Assembly (NCBI RefSeq): GCF_020085105.1
Contig: NC_058043.1
Coordinates: 7,507,667-7,571,666, forward strand
DNA: 64,000 nucleotides
From: Siniperca chuatsi
Taxonomy: Eukaryota; Chordata; Actinopteri; Centrarchiformes; Sinipercidae
Direction of reading: 5' to 3'
Each line of letters begins with the position of its first letter. The first letter of the stretch is position 1. Of this stretch, positions 1 to 13,200 are shown piece after piece. The notes under the pieces are model-generated. The model did no database searches, was not told the origin of the DNA, and saw only the letters and a program-made list of their open reading frames with translations. A program made the translations under genes and the position numbers.

Positions 1-147
1 GGTGATGGCCTGCGAGGCGATGACATCAATCTCATCCAAGTCGTCCTGGGTGAAGTACTCGTCATCTCCAAATGGGTCATCAACGTCCACTGCTGTTGCT
101 ACATCCTGGTTCAGGCCTCGGAGGCGCTTGGTGGGGGGGAAGTTCAT
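1..147 (-). CDS. atrip: ATR-interacting protein, N-terminal 49 codons (partial)
   Basis: ATRIP binds RPA-coated single-stranded DNA and brings the ATR kinase to stalled forks in the nucleus. Read on the minus strand, the ATG at 147-145 opens a frame that runs to the window edge. It starts MNFPPTKRLRGL and then has an acidic segment with DDPFGDDEYFTQDDLDEID followed by a SQA motif. The vertebrate ATRIP N-terminus has the same order: basic KR patch, DPDDPFG, FTADDLEELD, ASQA. A splice acceptor (pyrimidine tract, CCCACAG) lies one base upstream of the ATG, so an upstream non-coding exon is likely and this exon carries the start. The coiled coil and the ATR-binding C-terminus lie outside the window. 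The family call is strong because the motif order is distinctive; it rests on recall, not on a search. Confidence 0.85.
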   Translation of the reverse strand, partial: MNFPPTKRLRGLNQDVATAVDVDDPFGDDEYFTQDDLDEIDVIASQAIT

Positions 148-1399
148 GCTGTGGGGGAGGAAGAGGAAAGAGACAGGCAGGTTAACCAGCTGAAAACAAC
201 TACTGGCCTACAATGTTGTTGTTGTAGCATCAGAGCCTGTATTTATCAAACGTTTAAGAGTAGGAAATTGGTTCTACCTGGCCAGAAATTCACAGAGTGG
301 TGCAACTTTGGTCCTATGAGGTGTAACTCCAAAACCTTAAAGTACAACCAAAATTGCACGACTCTGATAAGTTTTGGTCAGTTAGCACTGATTTTCTACT
401 CGCTTGATAAATACAGGCCTCTGGCCAGTATCCATAAAACCACTCAAGAGTAAAAGTCTTAATTTTATCAAAATTGTAAGTACATAATTGTGCTCATATT
501 CTTTGGATTAAGAGTAAGTGTCATGCACGCTCATAAATGTTAAGACTTGCCCTCACACATTATTTCAGAGAAATGCAGAGGTCTCTTAAGTCAGATAGGG
601 AATGACTAGCAGGTGGCAACATTACAGCACAGAAAGACACACTTTCTCCATCTTTTGGAAATGTATAAGATGATAAAAAGTCACAATATTCACACAACAT
701 AAAGATTAAATCGGTCAATTCATAACATGATGGATTCAGCATGAATACAATCAAATCCTCACACGTTACTGTGATGTTCACACTAACCATATCTAGACAT
801 TTTTAGAAAACGTTTTGAATAAGAAAACAAACGAAAAATGAACCTGATTCTAAATATATAAACCTGCCAGTACAAACTTTTAAGGAAATGTTTAATTTTT
901 AGGTCGACAATTAAGAACATATTTGATTCACATACAAACATTTTATGGCACCTCCACAGATGGTTATCACTTCATATGATTTATAGTTTCTTCTTTAACT
1001 CATTTAAGAGAGCTTCTTTAAACAAAGCTCATCAGTCCTACTTTCTGCTTAGAATTGTTGACTTCTAATTAATTTTTTGATTCTTCAGACCGTTTCTGGT
1101 ACATTTTAAAACATACTGGTACTTAACTTTATTCTACTGACTGGTGCTGATGATTGATTATCCATCAGCAGCAAGATTTTCATAGTGAAACCAGTGGCTA
1201 CTGCCTGGAAGGGAGGGACGCAATCTTAACACTGATGATGAGTTTAATAGATGCTCAGCAGGAATGAAAACATAACAGCTATTTGATTTGTAGTTTGTAA
1301 ATTAAAAAGGGGTACAACAGCGATGTCGTCCTATTCAGACTAAAGTGACGGACTGTTCGTTTCTCTGTGAAGTAAAAATTATAAACAAGTTATTAGTTA
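148..1399. other. Probable atrip intron 1, no other gene seen
   Basis: AT-rich sequence with no conserved open frame on either strand. It is best explained as the first intron of atrip. Confidence 0.4.
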
Positions 1400-1800
1400 A
1401 CTAGGGTGTCTAGTTCCTCCGGGTTTCCTGTGTTACCTTGTCTGCCGGTGGTGCTGCTGTCGGTCCTGTTAGCTGTTAGCTAAAAAGATAACGCTAAATA
1501 ACTAGCTGTGACTCCAATAGCAGGTTGGCCCACTAAGCTAACACAGCTCACTCCGTCACGACAGTGTTTAAATGTCAGTTAACACTTCATGAAAAAGACC
1601 TTAGAGGTGTCTGATAATGGCGTTCCTTCAGACTGTGCCTCAGCACTTGATTAACCGGTGAAATGGGTCAAACGGTTAGCCAGCAGCTAAACAACAAGAA
1701 GTTAAAATTGTCAAGATAAAATGTTGCTCAGCCCGCTCCGGTGCTGATATTCTGACCAATCAGAGCGCTGCTCTGACAGTCCGACCAATCATAGGCGCCC
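1400..1800 (-). promoter_or_regulatory. atrip: Probable atrip promoter and non-coding first exon
   Basis: On the minus strand a donor-like CAAG|GTAACA occurs at the 1437/1436 boundary. It would pair with the acceptor at 149-148 just before the atrip ATG, giving an intron of about 1.3 kb. Upstream of the putative exon are two CCAAT motifs, at 1756-1760 and 1785-1789, typical of a TATA-less housekeeping promoter. No TATA box is evident. Exon extent and start site are inferred. Confidence 0.4.
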
Positions 1801-1867
1801 ATGCGCTGGACTGGTTGCTGTACAGGCCCCTGTTCAAGACAAACTGTACTAAACGCACAATGAAAAA

Positions 1868-2330
1868 GGGCTTTAAAGGAATAGTTCGACATTTTGGGAA
1901 ATGTTTTTGCCGAGAGTTAGATGATAAGCTTGATATCACTCTCATGTCTGTACCGTAAATAATAGGCTACAGTCAGCTGCTGGTTATTTTAGCTTAGCAA
2001 AAACTGGAAACAGGGGGAAAGACCTTTGCACAGAGCCAGGCCAGCTAACAAAAACCGCTTGGCAGCATCTCTAAAGCCCACTAAGTAATACATTATATCT
2101 TGTTTATTCCATACAAGAGAAAAAATGACATGTTGTGGTTTTACAGGGGATTATGTGCGGGTCTATACTAAAGACGCTGCAGAGAAACAGTTTTTCAACT
2201 TTTGTTCTGGCTTTCTATGCTCCTTTCAAACGAAGCCAGTCAGATGGCTTATGAGACTTCCAACACGCACATCTGAGTTATCTTCTTACAGTGAGATGAA
2301 TTTACTCGTGGAACAGAATTAGGAGAAACA
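1868..2330. repeat. Dispersed teleost inverted-repeat element, fragment
   Basis: It begins TTTAAAGGAATAGTTCGACA and continues with CTCTCATGTCTGTACCGTAA and AAAACTGGAAACAGGGGG. I recognise this pattern as a very common non-autonomous element in fish genomes. Pieces of the same sequence recur at 3060-3180 and, inverted, at 3410-3620. No coding capacity is seen; the small frames inside it are chance. Confidence 0.6.
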
Positions 2331-2567
2331 AGGAGACATTGTAATAGTGGCTGACACAAATGCCCCCCCGAGGTTCCTGGGTTACAGCCCGTGTCGTAGA
2401 CACTAAACCAGACTACAGAGGGTTGGTGAGAAGTGTAAAACTTCAGACAAGAACAAGTATGCTTGAGCGGCCAAATGTGTCTGCTGGTTCCTGCACCTGT
2501 GGAAGACTGAAGAAAAGTCATACATACTCACACTCACCCTCAGATATGACATGACACTACATGAAAT

Positions 2568-2870
2568 TAAAGTTCCAGTGTGTAACATTTAGGAGGAGCT
2601 ATTGGAAGAAATTGAATATAATATGTATAAGAATGTTTTCATTAGTGTGTAATCACCTGAAAATAAGAATAGTTGTGTTTTTTATTACTTTAGAATAAGC
2701 CGTTTTTATCTACAGAGGGAGCGGGTCCCCTTCCACGGAGGCTGCCATGTTGCACCGCCATGTTTCTACAGTAACCCAGAATGGACAAACCAAACACAAG
2801 CGGTATTTAAATGGTTGCAAACTGCAATGTCACCACTAGATGCCACTAAATCCTACACACTGGACCTTTA
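2568..2870. repeat. Short non-autonomous DNA transposon with terminal inverted repeats
   Basis: The left end reads AAAGTTCCAGTGTGTAACAT and the right end reads CCTACACACTGGACCTTTA. These are imperfect inverted repeats around about 300 bp of non-coding DNA. The GGTCCAGTGTGTAGGATTTAG-type end is a common teleost MITE signature. Family name not assigned. Confidence 0.6.
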
Positions 2871-3059
2871 TGTGAAAAATGTAAAGTTCATTTTTGAAAG
2901 AGCATTTAATTCATTTGGCTCCTGTTTTTCAGTTTGTATAGTTTATTTAGCACCATGCTCATAACAACAGGGTCCAGTTATGTTGGATATTTTTGGCTGT
3001 AGTTTACTGGCTGTGACTGATGCCAGCCAATGACGTAGCATACATGCAAGTGCGGCAAG

Positions 3060-3620
3060 ATGTTAACTGAACCAGGTGTGCTACAAAGGAAAGAGACGCT
3101 GCAGAGAAACAGTTTTTCATCTTTTGTTCTGGTTTTCTATGCTCCTTTCAAACTAAACCAGTCAGACGCCTTACAAGACACACGCTCTTAAGTTTGTTGT
3201 TTTCATACTTGAAAAAAATTCATACTGAATTCATGTGAAAAATTTTCTTTAACCTACGTTAAACAAGTTTGACTTGAACTTGATGTATAAGGATGCCATA
3301 GATATAGGCCTACACATTTGCTTACCATGTCAAACATTCATTCACCTCATCTGTACAACAAGGACTAAAAGTAAATTCATCTCACTGTAAAAAGATAACT
3401 CAAATGTGCGTGTTGGAAGTCTCGTAAGGCGTCTGACTGGCTTCGTTTGAAAGGAGCATAGAAAGCCAGAACAAGATTGATACAACTCTCATGTCTGTAC
3501 GGTAAATGTGAAGCCAATGCCAACAGCTGGCTAACTTAGTTAAGTACAAAAATTGGAAACAAGGGGAAACAGCTAGCCCAGCCAGCACCTCAAGCTCATC
3601 AATTAACACATATCTCATTT
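3060..3620. repeat. Second, rearranged copy of the 1868-2330 element
   Basis: A segment at 3090-3180 (ACGCTGCAGAGAAACAG onward) matches 2172-2255. At 3415-3475 the same stretch appears reverse-complemented, followed by CTCTCATGTCTGTACGGTAA and a GGAAACAAGGGGAAACAGC stretch. This is a broken, internally inverted copy. It explains the ORF-like frames in both regions. Confidence 0.55.
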
Positions 3621-3639
3621 GTTTAAACTATAACAGTTT

Positions 3640-6240
3640 AAACAATCATTTGCCCTACCCAACCGCCAGTCCACTGTTGCATTTTTTATTATGCTGGGAC
3701 AGAGGGTCCTAAAAGAATTTGAGTATGTACTTACTCTTTTAATTGCTCTGAGCTCATAGTAAAAACATAAGGTGAGTCAGATAAGTTTTATCAGCCCCTC
3801 TCTTCTCTCATCTGGATTACGGCAGCTGGACAGTCAGACGACACTGTTTAGAGAGATTTTAGTGAGGAAGTCAAACTGAAACTGTAAAGGGGGGGAGGGC
3901 GTCCCTGTTGGAAATTACCATGGATGGATTTTTTTTTTTAAAGAAGAAAGGAAATTAATTTATCGCGCCCTTGTAACACCCGCCACGTTGGTAATCTGAC
4001 ATTAGCTGCCACAGTTTTCATCTAAATCTTAGTTCAAAGGCTGGTGAAGGTTAATATGAATCCCTCACTCTCTTCATACAGAAGCTTCTTGTGGCTTCTC
4101 AGCAACAGCAAGTGTGCTTTCCATTTTTAGACACAGACAGGTCTGTGTGTCGCAGCTGAGGCTCTACAGTGTGTGTTCATGTGTGTGTAACTCTGACACA
4201 CACTCACTCTCTCTCTTTCCGCCTCCGTACTTCAGTATAGAAATGGCAGAGCTCAGCGGCAGGCATCCAGCTGCACCCATCATCATCAGCAAGTCACACA
4301 CACACGACCATCACTAACATCTGCACTGCCATAGTATCACCGGTATTAACAGTATTCTTCACCGTGGCAGGTCTCCTCTGCACAGATTCAGCTCTTCACA
4401 TCTTAAAAAGATAATTTAATGAATGAGCAATGCGACACACACACACACATATATGTTTGGCAGGCGAGTTGGTTACCATAACAACCAAACAGTCTAAGCA
4501 GGGTCACTGAGTGAATCAGATGAAATGAAGCCTACATGCATGTGTACGTGTGTGTTACTGCAGAGCAGACGAGAGGCTGTAACTCTCATACGACTGTTTC
4601 TGATTCTGTCCAGTGTGGATTTGAGACATCTCTGACTGTCCTCTCCTACAGTGTCCTCTCAGGACTGATCAGACAGCGGTCTGTAGTGGGAGCCAGACCG
4701 CTATCCAATCAGAGTGAAAGCTGCGTTCACATTAAGGTGGGAAGGATGTCCCTTGTGATGTGATATTCATAGATAGATAAAAACCTCTCTCAGTTGGGAG
4801 TCACCCAAGTTCAAACTCTGCAAGTATAACTCAAAGAGTTCATACTCCCGAGACCATTCGCTAAGCCCCGCCCCCTTTCGTTACTGTTGCTACGCCTGTA
4901 GCAGAGAGCGAGAGCAGTGGTGAGTTAAAAATGTCATGATAAGGAGGAAGTACAGTGTTTTCTATTCTCGCATAGGCTGAGTGCTGGTCAGATTATTACT
5001 GTGGTAGTATGAGGGTATTTTCTTACCTCTTTTACCTGCCAGGGGACAGACTGATCTATTGAGAATCCCCTCAGCAAATTCAAATAGTCTCTTTCATTGT
5101 GTTTCATGGTTTATTAAACTGATTTTATTTTCTTTGTGCATTAGAGATAAAGATTGACATAATACATTTATTGAAATAATCGTGGAAGGCTGAACAAAAT
5201 GCACATTTCACATTTTACCTTGTGCTGCTGCAGCCTTTATATTAATCTGACAGTATTCAATTCAAACTTGTGCCATATTGAAAGTGATAAGACTGCAATT
5301 ATGACTTTTACGTAAAAGTGACTCGGGTGCTTAAGCAGCTTCTCACTTCTAGCCAACATACATGGATTTTGTTGGCTAAACTGACAACTGTCATTAGCAG
5401 ATTTTATCAGCTGTAGCTAGCTAGCGTATATTGAAAACTCTCCAGCTCCAGCTGACTTTTTAATCTTTCCATCTGATTTGTTTAGAAGACATGGAAATAA
5501 AGGAAACAAAATTGTCCTTGTATTGCAGAGCAGAGCTAGTTAGCCCTAGTGTTATAGTACAGTATTGTAAAACAGAACTGTAATTAAAATGTAATTTTTT
5601 GTAACATAACCCTTGGATGGCTTGCATTTCAAACATGTTAAGATTCATTTGCCAAACACTGGTTAGTCCTCTTCCTCAAATGCTTATCTCATGTAATACA
5701 GAAACATACTGTTTGAAAATAAAAAACAGTGAAGCATAAATCTAACTTTTGTACTGAACTGGAAGTGATTAATCCAGATGGAAGAGAATGTGATAGTTTT
5801 CAACTGTGAATTAAACGTAAAAATATAACCAGGAGTTGAGTCACAAGTGATTTGATTAGCTATTTTTGAGATAGTTTACACTTTACACACTAGCAACACT
5901 TTCTTGGGTTGCACCTGGGGTTGGAAACAGCGGATATGGACTAAACTGCCCGTGTGAGAGCCCCCTTATATTGGATCAGGTCTCATCTTAAATGAACTTC
6001 TCTTCCTGATCGGTCTAAAATCAATTTGTGCACACTGAGTTCGGGTAGATTCCCCCGAAACTTTGGACCCAATCTGAAACAGAAGAACACTAGTAGACAC
6101 AATGGAGGGACTACATCTCCCAGCATGCCTTGAGTAGCACCTGCTGGAGGATCCTAACAGCTAGAAGATGGATGGTGTGTTTCCTCTGTTTCTGTGTGTA
6201 TCGCTGCAGTACAGGCTCCCTCCCGCACATAGAGGCTTCT
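3640..6240. other. Intergenic region, no gene seen
   Basis: There is a poly-T run near 3930, CA-rich runs near 4190-4300 and 4435-4450, and no frame with recognisable protein features on either strand. It separates the divergently transcribed atrip and pdzd4-like genes. Confidence 0.4.
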
Positions 6241-6249
6241 TGAGGAGTT

Positions 6250-6729
6250 TCAGTCAGAGAGGAAGCCATCCAGTGGGAGACAGCTGCATCTGATTGGCTG
6301 ATGACCCTTAAAAGCCCACCAATCAGACACCATCCTCACTGTGTGACTGCATGTGTTTCCCGCTCCGTCTCTGAACGCACTGTCAGCCTGCGCATATTTT
6401 TCTGTTTGCAGCGCTGCACGCATGCATGAGTGTGTGTGCAAGTGTGTGTGCAGGATGCTAAAATCTGGAGCTGTGAAGGAGGGGGAGGGGCGAGGATAGA
6501 GACACTAAAGAAATAGATGAAAAAAGAAAGAGGGATATACAGAAGATAAGACGAAGGGAGGAGGACAGTGAGGAGAGGACAGATGCTGAGGAGAGAGTCA
6601 TAGTGAAAGGCACAGTGAGGAGAGATAGACGGAGAGAGTGAGGAGGAGGAAGCGACGATCTGCTGGAGGAAACAGCAGCATCGTTAATTTTCATAGGAGC
6701 CAAGGCAGCTGTCCTCTGTTGCCGTGACG
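6250..6729 (+). promoter_or_regulatory. Probable promoter and 5' UTR of the pdzd4-like gene
   Basis: ATTGG (6293-6297) and CCAAT (6319-6323) form a divergent CCAAT pair. A purine-rich GAGA tract fills 6470-6660, ending close to the ATG at 6730. The start site was not located. This call is inferred from position and composition. Confidence 0.35.
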
Positions 6730-6880
6730 ATGGGCTGCTGGCTCTCTGGACCGTGGATGGGTGACCAAACGGTGAGCATCCAGAGACCTGCCTTAATGTT
6801 ATAAATTATGCTATGTGTGTTTTATGACGTATCATTTGAAGAAGATGGAACTGAGCTCTGTAAGGCGCATTCAGGTTTGA

Positions 6881-6916
<36 letters not shown>

Positions 6917-7159
6917 GCAGATGCAAAATGGCATCATTTCATGATTTCTGCAGGACTCTGCATTTGTGTGTATGCGGATAATAAACCTAATTTATGTGTT
7001 TAAATCTCAAACAGTTTGTCAAATTTTTTTGCAAATATGTAGAATTTGTGCAAGAATGTGGTTCATATTCGTCATCTCCATCTGCTGAAGGCTCACAGTC
7101 GTTCTGCTGCCGTCCTCTGTCTCCACACACAGGTGCCATTTTGTGCTTCTCAGTTCATG

Positions 7160-7216
<57 letters not shown>

Positions 7217-10200
7217 TGTGTGTCTGGTTGAATGTAGCGGAGGGTGACTCATGGTTGTGATGTGCTGGAGTTAACAATACTGTTCATGCGTCTAATTTGA
7301 TGGCTGCTGATCTGCATATGTGTGTGTGTGTGCACGCATCTGTTTCATGTTCTTATATCCTGGTGGGGACTTTAAACTGAATGCACACTAACCCATGCGG
7401 ACTTGTGTCACCGTGGGGACCTCAATTTTTGTACCCACGGGTAGAGACTGCTTTTTGAGGGTTAAGACTTGGTTTTAGGGTACAGGTTACAATTAGGTTA
7501 GGGTTAGGCATTTTGTTGTGATGGTTAAGGTTAGGGTGAGGGGCTAGGGAAAGCATTATGTCAATGATTGTCCCCCATGGGGATAGTGAAACAAACGTGT
7601 GTGTGTTTGTGAGCAGCAGGATGAGATTCATGTTGGTTCATAGGTGTTAACCCTTTAGTGCAAAAGTGGACACCATGTCCACATTCGTCATATTTGTCAT
7701 ACTGGAATAAACCCACCATCTGTCTGCAGGCAGAGCTGTGTCTTGTGACCCAGTTGCATAATGTCGACTAATTCAGAGTTTTCAGTTGTGTATTGTGTTT
7801 ACGCTGACAAAAATCGTATCGTTGATGCCGTTTTCCCACAATGCATGTCTGGATTAAAGCATTCCTCTAGTGATTCAGTCTGTCACTTCCATAAAGTTGT
7901 TGGACTTGTGAGAGACAAATAAAAAAAAAGAGTGCAGCAGAGGCCGAGATACATTGACTTTTAGTCCTTAGTATGGGTCGACCTCCCAAAACACTGGATC
8001 CTACATTTCCCATAATGCAACCAGATAGCATCTTGTCATTAGACCCTCTCTGCCTGGTAAACAGCCACTCCACACCTCCAGTTTGTAACGCAGGCTTTCT
8101 GTTATACATTTATAGCCTTCATGCTCAAGCTGAGAGAACCCTGATGACATCACAATACTTTCATCATGTGTAAAATAGATGGAGTGCAGGTATAACATAC
8201 CGTCTCTGGAGGTCATCTAGGATTCAGTGAATTAAACTGATCCAACACTAATACTAATGATGCTAAAGGATGCAGGTTGCACATTCAGTTGGCAGAGATC
8301 TGCTGCACAGTTCGACAGAAAAAAATTGTTGACCATTTTGTAAACTGTTTGACATTTGATTGAAATGATTAATTCTCGAGGTTTGAGATTCAGACACAGG
8401 TTTTCTCATTATAATCAGATGCTTTGACATGATCAGAAGATATAGTGAAGCTCCACTGATTGCAACGGTAAAGTGTCTCTGATAGTTGTGAATCCAGTGA
8501 GAATTCTCAACAACTGCAGACAGACAAAGTTAGTGTCTATCTGGTGAATACAGTGGAACATCGAACAGCTAAAGAACCAGATATTTTTCTCAGGACTTGG
8601 TGGAGACCAAACCAGAGCTAAAAGGAGAGTGAATATTGCACTGACAAACATGACTCCAGTGGGATGATCATCTTGCTCTGTGTCTGCTGGATGTGGGAAT
8701 AGGCACGTGTTTGCTAACATCACACCCCTTCTCTACGTCTGTCTGCTTGTCTCAGGTGAGTGGGCGGAGTCTAGCACACCTGAGCCAGCGGGATGCTCTG
8801 CGGATCCTAGCGGCCAGTCAGCGTCCAATCACCATGCAGATCAAGGGTCAGAGGGGGTGTGGCACCGAGGCAGACAGGGGAACCTGGGAGCCCCTCCCCC
8901 TCAACCTGCAGCACCTCAACCTGCCCCTCCCACGGATGGGGGCGGGGCTTAATGCCTCCAGCCCCTCCTACCAGGACAGGTACACACACACAAACACACA
9001 CAGAAAGATAATATGATGAGGATCTGTACAGTCTAGTAATAGTCTGATTTCTGTGGAGAGCTGTTAGCTATGACATTTAAAAAAAAATGCCTTAGAACTC
9101 AGCAACTACGTTAGTGAGCATAAAGTTATCATGATCAACAGGAATGATGGACAAAATGACTTTACTCAAACACTAAATGAGATCACACAGAGTTGGATGA
9201 GACATTACTTTGGATTGCTAACGCTGCTGCTGTGCTGAACCACCGTGCACCTGCGCAGTAAGTAGTTTTCAAACCACTGACAAGTACGTACCTCATGAGA
9301 GTATGCACAGCAAAAGAAAAAACTATCAGATATTCTAATGATATCTGAGGAAAATTTACTGTTTATGAAATTCACAAATCAGAAAAATAGAAATAAGAGT
9401 TATATTCTTATATTGGTTTTTTGGACTGTATTTAGTAATGAGGAAATTAATGTATGACATAATTCAACATACTGTATCTTCACCCTTAAGCTCACATTTC
9501 ACGTCCACATAGTACAGAGGGTGCGCGTGACATTAATTTTGTCACTTGCCCGTATCTACAAATTTTTGCAGCTCAAAAATTATTACTGCAGGGAGTGTAC
9601 ACATCAACTGCACATGTGAAAATATGTTCGCATATGTATGCTTATGCTGTGTCATATAAACGGACCCATGTACCTGTCTGTTTTGGAGTATATTAGGGTC
9701 TTTAGTTCTGCTTAGTAACAGGATTTTAAACAATGATTTAGTCTTGAAAATGTCTTAATTCTGTGTTCTTGTCTCTGTCTCAGACATTATTACAGCCATC
9801 TGTCTCTGCCACAAGATCACTGTGATGGAGGACGGTACAGCTACCTGTCCACCTCCCCACGGGACACTGTGGACATCGGCCACCAGGTGACACTAAGAAA
9901 CACACACACACAGCTCAGTGAATTGAATATAAATATTACAATTTAACTGCATCAATATGCAAAAAAAATATTGGACATCACTCCGGCCTTAGCAACAATC
10001 AATTTCAAATGCTTTGAATTGATCAAAACAAACACTGGTTTGTTCTGGGGATCAACAGACTGGACATTACCCACGCTGCATTTAACAAACATGGCTGACA
10101 AAGAGATCACCGATGCGATTTTAAATGCTCTGCCAATTACCAAGTAGAATGTCTGGCCGCCCCCACACAACTGTGATTGAACACCTACAGTGTGTAAAAC

Positions 10201-13200
10201 TGCATTGAAGTTCTGCAGGAACAAAAAATGAAAAGACAAATTGGGAGATTGTGTCCTTTTTATATCGGAAAAAAAGATCAAAACGTCAATAGATTTTTCT
10301 CCATCACTCCATCCTAATCCACTTCTGTAGTGTTCGTCTGTAACTTTATTTTATCAAAATATGGCTAAATACACTAATTTTGCCTCAGTTTTCATGTACG
10401 GCCCTGTAGAGCTTGCAGGCAGGCACATAAAATATATGGGTAATAAATGAACTACCCATAAACATACAGAAGCTTTGTGTTGTTTATTTTCTTTGTTTCA
10501 CATCATGAATCCCTCAGGATCCAGAACTGACTGGTCGTGGACCAAAGGGAAAGAACTGCCTGATGGGATGTTGCAATGCAAACTTAGAAGAACCTAACGG
10601 CTGCCACAGTCAGGTATCTAAAACTCTGCTATGTATCTTACAGCTAGGGCTGCATTTTGTCATTTTGCAATAACTGTGTCAAACTGAGTTTGAACACTGA
10701 TTCCAAAATAATATTAATATGTAATATTTCAATAGCTTTCTCGTTCTGGGTAGAAATGACAGAAGCTGAGAGTGAGGGTTGTTGCAATGGTTTTTAATCA
10801 CTCTATCTAAAGAAAACAAATATCAATAATTAATTAATTAATTAATTACTAAAAATGTATTTAGTGATCCTCAAGTGCACCACACTTAATGTGCAGAAGG
10901 TGTGGCAGTGCATTTTGGCCATTTTTATGGCACTGTGTTGCCCCCAGAGTGCATAAGGAATAATAATAATCTGTTTTCTACAAAAACCTTTATTGTCATT
11001 TAAAGTGTCTGGTATTTATTACTGTCAACATATTTGCTAAAAACTACAATGACTAGCTGTTTTGAGAAATTACTGAGCATTTCTTAAAAATTAAACTTTA
11101 TATTTGTAAGCTGTATTTTTTATTAAGATTAATGTGTTCAGTAGGAACCAGTGCCACAGACAGAGTAAGGAAGTCAGAAAGTATTGAGAGATTACTAACA
11201 TGCTGTTGGTTTTGGTCTCTTTTCATAGGATTTGTTGAAAAGAAAAATACAGAATATCGGCAGACTTATTCTTTAACTAAACTTCTCATATACATCAGTT
11301 TAATGTTGTCAATCAGTCATACATTAACTTTAATTACAGCATTAAATGAATAAAGTATTTAAATCAGGAAATATCTGATCAAAGAATAAATAGACTAAGA
11401 ATATAACCAAGAATTCACAACTAACCTTCAGTATTTGACAGTTTCTCACTGCTACAGAGACATTTAGTCATTACTCAGAAGGTACTAAGGTCCCACACAG
11501 ATAAAATCTAAAAATATGCTATCTATTTAGGTTATTTATAGTGTTTTGGTGTGTGTATTTGTGTAAATGTGGGGGCCTGTTGTTACAGACGGATGATGAG
11601 GACTTCATGCTGGAGAAGCCTATGGGCTTCCTGCCTGTTCACCATGAGCTGGACAGTGGTCTGGGCTGGACTGATGGCTCCCTCCACCAGGGGGACCTCT
11701 CGGGGCTGGAGACTGAGGAGGGAGGCCTGGAGGACTGTCATTCACATGGGGCTCTCGTCCCAGGGGTTGTGGGGGCTTCGGAGGTGGCGGCTCTCCTTCC
11801 TCTGAGTCCTTTATCTCCTCAGAGCTCAGTGACTCGGGCTTCTACAGCGTGAGCACTGGGGAGTTCAGGCACTTTCAGAGGCTGCTGGAGAAGCGAATGC
11901 GGCTGTACAACGCCAGGCTGCAACATCAGGGCGAACCCTGCGAGAGGCGGGAGCGGCGTGACAGCTGCCCCAAGAGCCACCGCGAGCTGCTGGAGGCCAT
12001 CCCTGAGGCCCTGACCATGCAGCCTCAGTGTCAGCGCCTGCAGCTCGGGATGGAGGAGGGTGCTGGGCCTGTCATGGACCTCCCACAACGTGGCCTTTTC
12101 AGGTAGCAGCTGGCAGAATAACTGCCCCTGCAAAATTACAGAATAGGTGTAATTAGAAGATCAAATTTCATAACAACAGTATCTGGGGCTGGTTTCAGTA
12201 CTGACAGTAGTGAGCACAGTTTAGTCCCTGGTTTGAATCTAAATTAGTTTAATAATGTGCCACTAGTTTAAACCATTTAAAAACCATTTTATATCAGTAT
12301 GTCCCCGATTTACGCCAGCCTAAACCAGTTAATCCCTTGTTTAAACTAGGTTAAAGCCATTAAAAATCAGACTAAACCTGTTTAAAACCGGTTTAACTAG
12401 TACATCTCCAGTTTAGGTTTAACCCCTTGTTTAAACCAATTTAAAATCTGTTTAAATTAATTTAAAACCTGTTTAAGCTGATTTAACCCACTTTTTTTAT
12501 ACCAGTTGAAAACCAGTTTAGTCTGATTTAAACCACTGGTGCAGTTTATCTATGGTTTAAAACCATTTTGAACCAATGAATAAATATTTCAAAACTGTTT
12601 AAAACCAGTTTAAACAAGATTATCTCTGTCTCTTTAATCTACATTAAACCAATAATAAAAAATAAAATAACACAGTTAACACAAGTTTTCTGGAGTTAAC
12701 GAAGCTGAGCTGTTCAAATGTTTGAAGCTAAAAATTTGTGTTAATTTTCCAAGAATACCTAACGAATTAGTCAAGAATTTCATAGCTTTGTGCAATAGAC
12801 ACAGAAACTTAAATATCTATATGAAGTTCATCTATTTGTTAGATTGAAGTCTGTTTTTATTAAACCACCCCCCTGACTTCTGAACATCTATGTCCTCAAA
12901 CATGTTTCGATGCTGTTTGTTTGTTGACTTCGCTGTTTGTATTTCCAGGGTTTCATCGGTCCAGTTCCATAAAGCTGATCGGCCCTGTCTCAACCGTCAC
13001 AGCTCCAGCAGTGGAGCCCTCTTCAACCCCTCCCACGCCCATGCCGCAGTCTCACGAATGACTGCCCCTGTCCTCTCCACCTGCAGCACCCCCTCCAGCC
13101 ACCGGAGACCACTAGTACCCATGCAGCAGCACCACCAGGGCTCCAGTTCTGTGGGGCATGCTGAGAAGAAGCCGAACGCTGCACCATCGCCCTCCTCCGC

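Noticed and set aside
7019..7260. Cys-Val and Thr-His repeat proteins
   Set aside because: Translation of a (TG)n microsatellite.
7500..7550. Interstitial telomere from TTAGGG motifs
   Set aside because: Only a few units, embedded in a dispersed repeat with GGGGAC ends; not a telomeric array.
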